DNA of 64,000 nucleotides, taken from NCBI GenBank assembly GCA_963792075.1, contig CAWBUW010000012.1, positions 2,542,001 to 2,606,000 on the forward strand, written 5' to 3'. How positions within the stretch are numbered: position 1 is the stretch's first letter; every line of letters starts with the position of its first letter. The DNA is from CAWBUW01 sp963792075. GTDB taxonomy: Bacteria; Chloroflexota; Anaerolineae; Anaerolineales; UBA4823. Positions 31,701-40,232 of this stretch are shown here, piece after piece. Both the position numbers and the translations under genes were made by a program. Below the pieces are notes generated by a model. That model was not told the DNA's origin and did no database searches. It saw only the letters and a list, made by a program, of their open reading frames with translations.

Positions 31701-33879
31701 AGAGGGTTTCTTCCATTGCCGGCGGTTCGGCTACCGGTTCCGCGGGGGCGGCTTCTTCAGCCGCTACAGGTTCCATCGCTACCGGCTCCGCAGGCGTCTC
31801 TGTTTCCATGGCCTTGAGCCAATCGGGGACTTCGCCAGTTTCTGCTGCCGCTACAGGCTCCGCAGCCGCTGGCGGCTTTGCAATGAGCGTCTCGAAATCG
31901 ACCGGTTCAGCAGCAGCCGGTTCCGCTGCTGCAGGCTCCGCAGGCGTCTCTGTTTCCATGGCCTTGAGCCAATCGGGGACTTCGCCAGCTTCTGCGGCAG
32001 CGACAGGTTCTGCGGTTACGGGCGGCTTTGCGATGAGCGTCTCGAAATCGACCGGTTCAGCAGCAGCCGGTTCCGCTGCTACAGGCTCCGCAGGCGTCTC
32101 TGTTTCCATGGCCTTGAGCCAATCGGGGACTTCGCCAGCTTCTGCGGCAGCTACAGGTTCCGCCGCTATAGGCGGTTGCGCGATGAGCGTTTCCATGGCG
32201 GCTGCCTCAACCGCTGGCTCCGCGGGCGTTTCAGATTCCATTGCTTTTAGCCAATCTGGCATCTCGCCGGATGGCTCGGCTGCAGGTTGAGCTGTCGTTT
32301 CTGCGGGTTGTTCAGCTTCGATTGCTTGCAACCAGTCCATGCTGGCCTCAGCAGAGGCTGCCTCGGCGGGCTTTTCTGGTTCCGCGGCTTTTAGCCAATC
32401 TGGCATACCTAACTCGGCTGTTGTCGGCCCCTGTTTCTCCAGACCTTGCAGCCAATCTGGAACCGGGGTTTCCGCCGGCTCAGCACCGGGCGGGATTTTG
32501 GCAGCCACTGCCTGGTCCAGGGCAGACTCGAGGCCGGAAAGATCTTCCTGAGGGGTTTCCCCTTTCGTCTCGCTGAGCCAGGTGACGACGCTGTCGCTAG
32601 CGCCAGGGGGATTCTCTTGCAACCAGGGCTGGGCCGCGCCTGTTTCTGGAGCAGCTTCGGGCGGCGCCATGGACTTCAACCAGTCCGGCATTTCACCCTG
32701 GGAAATTTCTCCTTCGCCAGCAACTTCAGCTTCCTCGAATTTTGTCGGAGTTTCTGGAACACCGCCATCAGAAGGCTCCCAACCAGCCGATTTCATCCAA
32801 TCTGGGATCGCTGCCTCGGCAGGTGCTTCTTTAGATGGAGCTGCCTCTGGCTCTCCCTGCCCGGCGTCTGGGCCAACTTCCTTATCGCGTTTAAGCCAGG
32901 CTGTGCCCATTTTGCTGGTGGATGTACCCCAATTAATGTCCGTAGCATCCGTCGCTTGAGACAGTTGGGGAAATTCCTCCGGTGCGCCCTCCTGTGGGGC
33001 TTCGTTCAGCCAACCGGCTATTTCTGCTTGCTGCTGGATATCGAAAGCTGCGCCGAGGGGTGCAGCCCAGGCAGGTTGAGAAGGTCCCGTTGCGGCAGTC
33101 TCGCTGGGATTGTAGTCCAGCTTTTCTAATGAAACCGCATTATCGGGCACCGTGTCCGCATTGAGCACGCCTGGGGCAGCTTTTTTGAGATAAGGGTCCA
33201 AAGAGATCGCTCTCAAACGATACGTTTCTGCATCCTGAGAGCGCTCGGTACCAGGCAAGATCAGGGCGAGAAGCCGGTTGGCCTCTAAGCAGAAGGGGAA
33301 TTTCTTGAGTAGCTGGCTGCATACTTCTACAGCCTCAACTTTTTGGCCTGACAGGTAACAGGCCTGGGCCAGGAGCACTTGTAGATCGGCACGCTGTGGA
33401 TCTTCAGCCAATGCAGCCCGTAGCTCGGCAATCGCCTGCTGGTATAAACGACCTTTGATGTACATGCGAGCCAGCGCGCCGCGTGTCAGGCGGATACGAG
33501 GCGGTTCCAGGCCGTCACGCCGTCCATACAACCGGCGCAGTTCTTCCTGGATAGCCTGGTTCGATGGCTGGGCCTCATAAGCGCGCTCCATGTGCCAGAT
33601 AGCAGCATCGAGATTGTTTTCGTCCTGGCGGATGATGCTTAAACCAACGTTGGCGACGAAATCGTCGGGGATTGCTGCTAGAACACGTTGAAAAACGTCT
33701 GCGGCATCTGTAAACCGCTGCGCTTCGTGCAAAGCTTTTCCCAAAAGGCGATAGGTCCCGATGTGTTTGGGCACATACTGTAAGATGTGCATGCAGTGCG
33801 CAATCGCTTCGTCGAGACTGGTTTGATTGATAAGGGTCTCGATGTCCTGCAAATAAGCACGTAAAGAAATACTCGCCAT
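28711..33879 (-). CDS. Giant TPR / PDWLK-repeat / helix-hairpin-helix protein
   Basis: 1722 aa from ATG 33879 (MASISLRAYLQDIETL, GGAG 7 nt upstream); a start 30 codons earlier has no support. N-terminal TPRs (about 5-250) are followed by about 1100 acidic, Ala/Pro/Glu-rich residues. These carry about 18 copies of a short (I/V/M)PDWLK(A/T)(M/I)E motif and four copies of a module DAALDFLASLAAKHEGEEGW. Then comes a ComEA-like helix-hairpin-helix pair (DINAASLAQLERLPGLGF, HLEDLANVPGLS) and a last TPR block. There is no signal peptide or membrane segment, so it is probably a cytoplasmic scaffold; the HhH may bind DNA or may only mediate protein contacts. Function unknown. Confidence 0.85.
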   Translation of the reverse strand: MASISLRAYLQDIETLINQTSLDEAIAHCMHILQYVPKHIGTYRLLGKALHEAQRFTDAADVFQRVLAAIPDDFVANVGLSIIRQDENNLDAAIWHMERAYEAQPSNQAIQEELRRLYGRRDGLEPPRIRLTRGALARMYIKGRLYQQAIAELRAALAEDPQRADLQVLLAQACYLSGQKVEAVEVCSQLLKKFPFCLEANRLLALILPGTERSQDAETYRLRAISLDPYLKKAAPGVLNADTVPDNAVSLEKLDYNPSETAATGPSQPAWAAPLGAAFDIQQQAEIAGWLNEAPQEGAPEEFPQLSQATDATDINWGTSTSKMGTAWLKRDKEVGPDAGQGEPEAAPSKEAPAEAAIPDWMKSAGWEPSDGGVPETPTKFEEAEVAGEGEISQGEMPDWLKSMAPPEAAPETGAAQPWLQENPPGASDSVVTWLSETKGETPQEDLSGLESALDQAVAAKIPPGAEPAETPVPDWLQGLEKQGPTTAELGMPDWLKAAEPEKPAEAASAEASMDWLQAIEAEQPAETTAQPAAEPSGEMPDWLKAMESETPAEPAVEAAAMETLIAQPPIAAEPVAAAEAGEVPDWLKAMETETPAEPVAAEPAAAEPVDFETLIAKPPVTAEPVAAAEAGEVPDWLKAMETETPAEPAAAEPAAAEPVDFETLIAKPPAAAEPVAAAETGEVPDWLKAMETETPAEPVAMEPVAAEEAAPAEPVAEPPAMEETLFAQPPAAPEAAETGLMDEDAALDFLASLAAKHEGEEGWLEGVVSETMGEDASVFAGQTPAVQPVAAEPVDFETLIAKPPAAAEPVAAEPVAAAEAGEIPDWLKAIETETPTESVAAEPAAAEPIDFETLIAKPPAAAEPVAAAETGEVPDWLKAIETETPIEPVAMGPEAVEPVAAEAAAAEEIPDWLKTMEPVAAEEAAPVEPVAEPLAMEETLFAQPPAAPEAAETGLMDEDAALDFLASLAAKHEGEEGWLEGVVSETMGEDASVFAGQTPAVQPVAAEPVDFETLIAKPPAAAEPVAAEPVAAAEAGEVPDWLKAIETETPTESAAEPVDFETLIAQPPVAAEPVAAAEAGEVPDWLKAIETETPAEPVAMEPEAVEPVAAEAAAAEEIPDWLKTMEPVAAEEAAPVEPVAEPPAMEETLFAQPPAAPEAAETGLMDEDAALDFLASLAAKHEGEEGWLEGVVSETMGEDASVFAGQTPAVQPVAAEPVDFETLIAKPPAAAEPVAAEPVAAAEAGEVPDWLKAIETETPTESAAEPVDFETLIAQPPVAAEPVAAAEAGEVPDWLKAIETETPAEPVAMEPKAVEPVAAEAAAAEEIPDWLKTMEPVAAEEAAPAEPVAEPPAMEETLFAQPPAAPEAAETGLMDEDAALDFLASLAAKHEGEEGWLEEVVSETMGEDASVYVARQAEMPSQPVVEPPVEETQPAPVVEEAAPSETEAIAWMESLAAKQGVPEEQLSTPQQGRPIEPPAWVTAGKISEEETIPAAPSIEEIPGWIKPPAETPLAATQPTSSAAEEDLSWITKGEEATRPVIAADKRGTQPIGAAPLKIDINAASLAQLERLPGLGFIAAQDILTYRQAHGPFYHLEDLANVPGLSMLDVESLRDHVEIKVAEPHPAPAEHRFSVPTNANEAALLEVRAAIEANDFASAAAGYNQLIMNNTLLPAIIQDLQETLSRQPQEINLWQTLGDAYLRNDQLQEALDAYSRAEELLR
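29640..32250 (-). repeat. 627-bp tandem repeats inside the giant TPR gene
   Basis: The same landmark (CCATGGTTTCAGATAC) occurs at 29661, 30288, 30915 and 31560: spacing 627, 627 and 645 bp (209 or 215 codons). The first three intervals are almost identical at the DNA level, which indicates recent amplification by unequal recombination. Smaller units of roughly 45-60 codons built on EVPDWLKAMETETPAEP lie within and beyond. Confidence 0.95.
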
Positions 33880-34043
33880 AGGTATACTCCCTACTCTAGA
33901 ACCTGTCCGGATCTTGATCGGAGGAGAGTCCGCAGCGCAAATCACCGCAAAACACTCACCCCCAACCATTTTCGGATAGATACTTAGTATGCCTTATTAT
34001 ACGCGAAGATGCAAGTGGTTGGGTAATATTTCATAGAAAAAAC

Positions 34044-34079
34044 GATGTGGTGAGCGGGCTTATGCCCGCTCACCACATC
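34044..34079 (-). terminator. Intrinsic terminator of the pyrophosphatase gene
   Basis: 16-bp perfect stem (34044-34059 / 34064-34079) with a 4-nt loop. On the - strand it is followed by GTTTTTTC, a proper T-tract. Confidence 0.85.
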
Positions 34080-34108
34080 ATACTTCCAACGGATTCCGGA
34101 TTTAACGC

Positions 34109-36430
34109 TTACTTCTTTTCAAAAAGGGAAGGCGCGGGTCGCTTACTCTGCCAGATGGCCCACGTAATGGCGGCCAACAGGACGAGAAATACGACTGCCA
34201 CACCGAAGTTCATTTCATTGTACTTGACAATCACAGGAGCCGCGATCAAGCTGACCATGTTGACCACCTTGATCATCGGGTTGAGCGCGGGGCCTGCGGT
34301 ATCTTTAAGCGGATCGCCTACCGTATCACCGACCACACCCGCTTTGTGCCGTTCTGAACCTTTGCCGGTGTTGGCCTTGAGGTCCCTGGGTTCATCCTCG
34401 ATCGATTTCTTGGCATTATCCCAGGCGCCGCCGGCGTTGGACATGAAGACTGCCAGCAACTGGCCCGAAAGGATGATGCCAGCCAGGAAGCCGCCCAGCG
34501 CCTCGACCTGCAGGATCAAGCCAACCGCCAGGGGGGCGAGCACCGCGATGGTTGCCAACGGGACCAGCTCTTTTTGGGCTGACTCGGTGGAGATGCCAAC
34601 GACGCGGGCGTAATCAGGCTTGACCGTGCCTTCCATAATGCCCGGGATACGGAACTGGCGGCGAACTTCATCCACGATCTGGTTGGCTGCACGGGAGACG
34701 GCGCGGATGGAAAGGGAGCTGAACAGCCAGGGAACTGCACCGCCGATGAGCAGTCCAATGAAGACTTCGGTTTTGGACATGTCAATGCCCCTCAGCATTT
34801 TCTCAAGCGGCACGCCGAGCTGAGTTTGGACCCGGCCAACATCCGTGATGTAGGATGCAAACAGGCTGACGGCAGCGATGACCGCCGAAGCGATCGCCAC
34901 GCCTTTGGTAATTGCCTTGGTGGTGTTGCCAACTGCATCCAGGTCCGCCATGATCTGGCGTGCTTTGCGCGTTTCCTCATCGTCCTGATCGTGCCAGGCC
35001 ATTTCGCCGATGCCGTTGGCGTTGTCAGAAATGGGGCCGTAAGAGTCCATGGCCACGTTATTCCCGGTGTGGCTGAGCATACCGATACCGATCATGGCCA
35101 CGGCATAAAGCACGTAGGTTGTGCCGCTGCCCGAGTAGAGCATTACGGCGAAGACGAAGCTGATCACAATCACCATGAGCGCCCAGACGCTGGATTCCAT
35201 ACCCACCGATAGCCCGGAAAGGATGAGGGTGGCTGGACCGCCAGAGGCCGACTCCACGATTTCTTTGACCGGTTTATTCTTGGTAGACGTGAAGTAAGAT
35301 GTGAGCGGGTTGAAGGCCACCGCCAGGCCAACACCGATAGTGGTAAGTGCACCCATCTTCCAATCATGAGCATACAGGTTTGCCAGGATGAAGGCGAAGA
35401 ATATCGTATTTACGCTGGAAACCTCATAAGAACGGAACATCGCCTCTTCGGCATCGTGGGCGTGTAAAAAGCCCAAGGGGCCTGATTTCGGCATTCGTTC
35501 CCAGACAGGGACGGTGAAAGTACCCAGGATGGAGCTGATCACACCGATTGCGCGGATGATCAAGGGGTAAACGATCCATTTCAATTCGCCGGTGATGGCA
35601 ACCAGGGCGAGGCCCAAGATCAAACCGGAGACGATGGTGACTTCATAGCTTTCGAAAATATCGGCAGCCATACCGGCGCAGTCGCCTACGTTATCGCCCA
35701 CCAGGTCTGCAATCACGGCTGCATTGCGAGGATCATCTTCGGGGATATCTTTCTCAACTTTCCCGACCAGGTCAGCGCCAACATCTGCCGCTTTGGTGAA
35801 AATACCGCCGCCCACACGCATGAATAATGCCAGCAGAGTACCTCCAAAACCGAACCCCAGCAATACGTCTGGTGCGGCAGTGCCAAAGACCATAAAGATC
35901 AAAGTTCCGCCGAAAAGGCCCAAACCATCCGTCAGCATGCCGGTGATCGTCCCGGCATAATAAGCGATCGAGAGCGATTCATTGAAACCCCGCCTGGCAG
36001 CGGAGGCAGATCGCACGGATGCCTGGATTGCCATGCGCATCCCCAACTGGCCAACGATCAGCGAGAAACTGGCGCCCATGACGAACGCAATCGTGCGGCC
36101 AATCGCAATGATGAATTGGGTACTATTCGGGAACTCATGGGTAGCCTCAGTACTGGGCGGGACGATGTACACGCTGAAGAACATGGCCACCGTGAGAAAT
36201 AAGATGATCGGCAGGATCGTGCGTAACTGGCGCTGAAGGTAGCTGTCGGCGCCAACGCGGATGGCATTCCATACCTCCTGCATTTTCGCCGTGCCCTTAT
36301 CTTTCTTTAGGACAGTGCCACGCAGCCACCAGGCGTAACCCAGACTGATGAATGCTGTTAACATCACGCCGATGATCGCAATTTGCTCAAACGCGTTAAG
36401 CCCATGTCTTGCCAGACCAAGTATATTCAT
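34109..36430 (-). CDS. hppA: Membrane-bound proton-translocating pyrophosphatase, K+-independent type
   Basis: 773 aa from ATG 36430 with AGGAGG upstream; the frame reaches 36553 but without a binding site. About 15-16 membrane helices. Signature ADVGADLVGKVEKDIPEDDP and DNVGDCAGMAADIFESYE give the PPi/Mg site; the C-terminal AGGAWDNAKKSIE region is also present. The segment GNTTKAITKG has Lys where K+-dependent enzymes have Ala, so by the established rule this is a K+-independent H+-pump. It conserves energy from pyrophosphate. A terminator follows. Confidence 0.95.
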   Translation of the reverse strand: MNILGLARHGLNAFEQIAIIGVMLTAFISLGYAWWLRGTVLKKDKGTAKMQEVWNAIRVGADSYLQRQLRTILPIILFLTVAMFFSVYIVPPSTEATHEFPNSTQFIIAIGRTIAFVMGASFSLIVGQLGMRMAIQASVRSASAARRGFNESLSIAYYAGTITGMLTDGLGLFGGTLIFMVFGTAAPDVLLGFGFGGTLLALFMRVGGGIFTKAADVGADLVGKVEKDIPEDDPRNAAVIADLVGDNVGDCAGMAADIFESYEVTIVSGLILGLALVAITGELKWIVYPLIIRAIGVISSILGTFTVPVWERMPKSGPLGFLHAHDAEEAMFRSYEVSSVNTIFFAFILANLYAHDWKMGALTTIGVGLAVAFNPLTSYFTSTKNKPVKEIVESASGGPATLILSGLSVGMESSVWALMVIVISFVFAVMLYSGSGTTYVLYAVAMIGIGMLSHTGNNVAMDSYGPISDNANGIGEMAWHDQDDEETRKARQIMADLDAVGNTTKAITKGVAIASAVIAAVSLFASYITDVGRVQTQLGVPLEKMLRGIDMSKTEVFIGLLIGGAVPWLFSSLSIRAVSRAANQIVDEVRRQFRIPGIMEGTVKPDYARVVGISTESAQKELVPLATIAVLAPLAVGLILQVEALGGFLAGIILSGQLLAVFMSNAGGAWDNAKKSIEDEPRDLKANTGKGSERHKAGVVGDTVGDPLKDTAGPALNPMIKVVNMVSLIAAPVIVKYNEMNFGVAVVFLVLLAAITWAIWQSKRPAPSLFEKK

Positions 36431-36622
36431 GTCTCTTTTCCTCCTAAGAAATGGTTTGAGTGGGTTGGGAATTTCAGACAAAAATGCCCAAGCGCAAAGG
36501 CATTGGGCTATTTTCTGATACAAGGGTACCGCTAAAGAAAGACCAGTCGTCAAGCTGGGGGATCATTACCTGTATTTTACCTTAACGATGAAAGAAAAGT
36601 CAAATACCAGAATTCGGTTCAT

Positions 36623-36651
36623 TGGGAATCGCCCTACCACGGCGATTCCCA
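36623..36651. repeat. Dispersed 29-bp palindrome
   Basis: TGGGAATCGCC and its complement (11 bp each) flank a 7-nt loop CTACCAC. A 22-nt partial copy lies at 13429-13450. It sits between divergent genes hppA and the ABC operon. Confidence 0.7.
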
Positions 36652-36729
36652 GAAAGCCCAGAATTCCGGATTTTTCCCCCTAAAAACCATTTGTGTAAAT
36701 TAGCATTTGATTAGAATAGTTGCACCTAC

Positions 36730-36758
36730 TTGACTTGACCCAATTATTTTTGTATAAC
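36730..36758 (+). promoter_or_regulatory. Sigma-70 promoter of the ABC operon
   Basis: TTGACT (36730-36735) and TATAAC (36753-36758) are separated by exactly 17 bp. The leader to the first ATG would be about 145 nt. Confidence 0.7.
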
Positions 36759-36849
36759 CTTACACAGACGATATATATGAGACTACTCAAGGATGCTGGA
36801 AATATGCGCAGCACTCGCCATGCATGTGGACAGCACCCATCCCAACAAT

Positions 36850-36896
36850 AGCACTGCCTCCGCTAGACGGTTGCTGTGCTTTTTGTTCGTTTTTTG
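36850..36896 (+). promoter_or_regulatory. Hairpin and T-rich tract in the ABC operon leader (possible attenuator)
   Basis: AGCAC (36850-36854) can pair with GTGCT (36876-36880), with a small CCG/CGG inner stem. It is followed by TTTTTGTTCGTTTTTTG directly before the AGGAG binding site. Two further AGCAC copies upstream could compete. A weak terminator or attenuator is possible. Confidence 0.3.
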
Positions 36897-36907
36897 TAGG
36901 AGAATTT

Positions 36908-37882
36908 ATGATTGAAGTCGAAGGATTAACCAAAGATTACGGCGCGCGGCGTGCAATCGATGACCTGACTTTCAATGCGCGCAAAGGCGAAATTGTTGGC
37001 TTCCTGGGCCCTAACGGCGCTGGAAAGACAACCACCATGCGCATCCTGAGTGGGTATATGCCGCCCAGCGCAGGTGTGGCACGCGTGGCGGGGTATGATG
37101 TGGTGGAGCAGTCCATTGAGGTACGCAGGCGGGTAGGGTATTTACCGGAGACCGTGCCCTTATACACCGATATGACTGTCTTTGAGTTTCTAAAGTTTAT
37201 GGGTGACCTGCACCGCCTGCCAGACGTTGAAGACCGCGTGGATGATGTCTTGGAGCTGGTGCATATGGAAGACCGCTCCGAAAGCGTAATCGGCAACCTC
37301 TCCAAAGGGATGCGGCAGCGGATTGGCCTGGCCCAGGCGATTTTGCACCAGCCCGAGGTGCTGATCCTGGATGAGCCGACGATCGGCCTGGATCCGGCGC
37401 AGATCATCGAAGTACGTAACCTGATCCGTGAGCTGGGCAAGGAGCGCACGGTGCTGCTCTCAACGCACATCCTGTCCGAAGCTCAGCAAATATGCGATCG
37501 GGTGTTGATCATCAACAAAGGGAAAATTGTGGTTGAAGATACACCTGAGCGGTTGCAAGCCGGACTGGCTGGCGCCCAACGCGCCGCGCTGCGCGTGGGA
37601 GGGGATGACACCGGCGCTGAGGCCTTGATCCGTTCGGTGAACGGTGTGTCTGTGGTGACGCCCCGCGGAGATGGCCTCTTTGAGTTAGAAGCTGCGCCTG
37701 GGGATGATATCCGTCCCCTGGTGGCGAAAAAGTTGGTTGGAGGCGGTTTTGACCTGTTAGAGCTGCGCCAGGTAAGCCTGAGCCTGGAAGATATCTTTAT
37801 GCAGCTTACCCGGGATGAGCCTGCGCCGCTCCAGCCCGAAGAAGAAGGCGTGGAACAGGATCTAGCCCAGCCGGTCGAATAA
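36908..37882 (+). CDS. ABC transporter ATP-binding protein (GldA-like)
   Basis: 324 aa from ATG 36908 (MIEVEGLTKDYG), AGGAG 5 nt upstream; the longer frame from 36824 is unsupported. Walker A GPNGAGKTT (near 34), signature LSKGMRQRIGLAQA, Walker B LILDEPTIGLDP and switch STHILSEAQ. The C-terminal domain of about 100 residues is typical of ABC-2 exporters of the NodI/GldA type. It works with the permease 45 bp downstream and the two membrane-linked proteins after it. The cargo is unknown; the family includes gliding-motility and other exporters. Confidence 0.93.
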   Translation: MIEVEGLTKDYGARRAIDDLTFNARKGEIVGFLGPNGAGKTTTMRILSGYMPPSAGVARVAGYDVVEQSIEVRRRVGYLPETVPLYTDMTVFEFLKFMGDLHRLPDVEDRVDDVLELVHMEDRSESVIGNLSKGMRQRIGLAQAILHQPEVLILDEPTIGLDPAQIIEVRNLIRELGKERTVLLSTHILSEAQQICDRVLIINKGKIVVEDTPERLQAGLAGAQRAALRVGGDDTGAEALIRSVNGVSVVTPRGDGLFELEAAPGDDIRPLVAKKLVGGGFDLLELRQVSLSLEDIFMQLTRDEPAPLQPEEEGVEQDLAQPVE

Positions 37883-37926
37883 GGGTCGTAACTGGCCCAA
37901 GGTTCTTGGTGAACGAAAGGTGATAC

Positions 37927-38670
37927 ATGCGTAACATCTGGATTATTGCTAGTCGAGAATACCGGAATTATTTTTCGGGTATTACGGCCTATCTATTTGC
38001 ATTCGTGATGCTGTTGGTAGTGGGCGGCGTTTTCTACGCCAGCCTGTATGCTACTATGCAGTCATTTGGCCAATATCCGCCTCCAGGGGTGGAAGTAGTA
38101 ACCGGGCCGATGATGTTCGTCCTGGTTTTTGCTTGCCCAGCTTTTACAATGCGTTTGCTGTCCGAGGAACAGCGGCAGGGAACGATTGAGCTGTTGTTGA
38201 CGGCCCCGCTGCGTGATTGGGAGCTGGTTCTTGGGAAGTGGTTGGGCAGCTTTTTGATGGTGGCGACCTTTGTAGCCATCACCCTGATTTACCCGCTGAC
38301 CTTGCAGTTGATTACGAAGCCAGGGATTGACCAGGGGCCCTTAGTGTCTGGGTACCTGGGGGTGCTGCTGGTCTCGGCGGTTTTCCTCGGAATTGGCGTT
38401 GCCATTTCGTCTTTGTTCAACAACCAGGTTGCTTCTTTCCTGGTTACTTTTGTGGTCATCGTGCTCTTCTGGTGGATTTTCAGCATGTTTGCTCAGGTCG
38501 GTGGCGCACAAGCCAGCGCGATCGTAAAGTACCTGGATTTGAGTGGTCATTTCTACGATAACCTGTATACGGGGGTGATTGATTTGAGCAGCGTGGTGTA
38601 TATGCTCAGTGTGACAGCCTTCTCTCTGCTTTTGGGAACTGTGTCCATTGAGACGCGGAGGTGGAGATAA
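37927..38670 (+). CDS. ABC-2 type permease (GldF-like)
   Basis: 247 aa, six membrane segments. The early cytoplasmic SREYRNYFSGITAYLF element and the coupling helix LSEEQRQGTIELLLTAPL are the hallmark of the ABC-2/GldF permeases. It is the second gene of the operon, and its TAA stop overlaps the next ATG (TAATG), so translation is coupled. It should form the transport channel with the GldA-like ATPase. Confidence 0.92.
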   Translation: MRNIWIIASREYRNYFSGITAYLFAFVMLLVVGGVFYASLYATMQSFGQYPPPGVEVVTGPMMFVLVFACPAFTMRLLSEEQRQGTIELLLTAPLRDWELVLGKWLGSFLMVATFVAITLIYPLTLQLITKPGIDQGPLVSGYLGVLLVSAVFLGIGVAISSLFNNQVASFLVTFVVIVLFWWIFSMFAQVGGAQASAIVKYLDLSGHFYDNLYTGVIDLSSVVYMLSVTAFSLLLGTVSIETRRWR

Positions 38671-40229
38671 TGCAACCCGATAAGCGTCGTTACGCCCCAT
38701 TGGGGCTGGTTTTAGCGCTGCTCGCCGCTTTGGCGGCTGGCGGCCTGTATATCGTCCAACGTGAATTCAGCATCCCGGTACGTGTCAGCCTGGGGCTGAT
38801 TGCTGTTGGCTTGGCGCTTTATGCGCTGCTGGATCCGGAACAAGTGCGCCAGGTTTTAACCGGCCGCCAGGCGCGCTATGGCAGCAATGCCCTGATTATT
38901 ACACTTGCTTTCCTGGGTATCCTGATCGTTGTGAATTACCTGGTTTATGGTAATAACAAGCGTTGGGATCTGACGGAGGATAAGCAAAATACATTAACTC
39001 AGGAAACCCTGGATACGCTGGCAAAGCTGCCCGATCCGGTGCAGGTGCAGGGATTCTTCACTGCAAATACACCCAGCGACACCGCGCAGCGCCTGCTGGC
39101 CAGGTACGCTGAGGCGAGTGATGGCAAGTTCACTTATGAGTTCATCAACCCGGATACCAATCCGGTAGCGGCTGAGAAAGCCAATATCACCCGAGATGGC
39201 ACGCTGGTGGTCAAGATGGGTGAGCGCCAGGAGCCTGTGTCCTATGTGACCGAACAGGATTTGACGAATTCACTCGTGCGGCTGATGAGCGGTGGCACCA
39301 AAAAGGTATACTTTTTGACCGGTCATGGAGAGCGCGATCCAAATGGATCGGGTGATAATTCTTACAGTAAACTGCGCGCCCGCCTGACCGATAAAAACTA
39401 TACGGTTGAGACGCTCAGCCTGTTGACCCAGGCTACCGTACCGGCCGATGCCAATCTGGTCATTGTGGCTGGACCCACGCAACCCCTTTTGGAGGGTGAA
39501 GTCCAGGCTTTGTCCAAGTACCTGGATGCAGGTGGCAAGCTGATCGTGATGTGGGAGCCAACTCTGTTGGTCAACTTCGGCGAGACGCCTGATTTTATGG
39601 CGGATTACCTGGCACAGCATTGGGGGATCCAACTGGGCAACGACCTGGTTGTAGATATGGTAGGCCAGCAATTAGTGCAGCAGCCTTTCATGGCAGTTGG
39701 CGCGGAATACGGGAATCACGCCATTACTTCCAAAATGCAAGGTATGGCGACTTTCTTCTTCACAGCCCGCAGCGTATCCACGGCGCAGGCGATGGATGGC
39801 GTCAGCCAGACGGAGCTGGTGAAGACTTCAACGAACTCGTGGGCAGAGACTAACCTGGAAGGTCTCAAGAACCAGCAGCAACCCACTTTTGAACCTACCG
39901 ATACGCAGGGCCCGATCTCTCTGATGATGGTGGCAGAAAATTCTACCAGCCAGGCTCGCCTGGTTGTGGTGGGCGATTCTGATTTCGCCGCAGATGGGTC
40001 CTTCTCTGCCTATGGGAACGGTGACCTGATTGTCAATTCAATTGATTGGGCGGTGGGCCAGGAAGATTTGATTTCACTGACCCCCAAATCGAGCACGACG
40101 CGCACTTTGTCGCTGACGCCCACCACATACACGATGGGCCTGCTTTTCCTGATCTCGGTGATCGTGTTGCCGGTGGGATCGTTGGTACTGGGTGTGGTGG
40201 CGTTCGTTTACCGCCGCCGGAGAGGATAG
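38670..40229 (+). CDS. GldG-like ABC accessory protein
   Basis: 519 aa from ATG 38670, with GGAGGTGGAGA overlapping the end of the permease gene. Two N-terminal membrane segments (about 12-60) and one near 75-95, then a large extracytoplasmic GldG/ABC-type uncharacterised domain (WDLTEDKQNTLTQETLDTL, VYFLTGHGERDPNG, LVVVGDSDFAADG). It ends with a C-terminal membrane segment and an Arg-rich tail. It is homologous in plan to GldG, which pairs with GldA/GldF in Bacteroidota, but motility is not implied. Confidence 0.9.
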   Translation: MQPDKRRYAPLGLVLALLAALAAGGLYIVQREFSIPVRVSLGLIAVGLALYALLDPEQVRQVLTGRQARYGSNALIITLAFLGILIVVNYLVYGNNKRWDLTEDKQNTLTQETLDTLAKLPDPVQVQGFFTANTPSDTAQRLLARYAEASDGKFTYEFINPDTNPVAAEKANITRDGTLVVKMGERQEPVSYVTEQDLTNSLVRLMSGGTKKVYFLTGHGERDPNGSGDNSYSKLRARLTDKNYTVETLSLLTQATVPADANLVIVAGPTQPLLEGEVQALSKYLDAGGKLIVMWEPTLLVNFGETPDFMADYLAQHWGIQLGNDLVVDMVGQQLVQQPFMAVGAEYGNHAITSKMQGMATFFFTARSVSTAQAMDGVSQTELVKTSTNSWAETNLEGLKNQQQPTFEPTDTQGPISLMMVAENSTSQARLVVVGDSDFAADGSFSAYGNGDLIVNSIDWAVGQEDLISLTPKSSTTRTLSLTPTTYTMGLLFLISVIVLPVGSLVLGVVAFVYRRRRG

Positions 40230-40232
40230 AAC

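Noticed and set aside
29464..32250. 928-codon open frame on the + strand opposite the giant TPR gene
   Set aside because: It is a shadow of the Ala/Glu/Pro-rich repeats: the stop-free antisense frame follows from codon composition, is Arg/Phe/Gly-rich, and has no ribosome binding site or recognisable domain.
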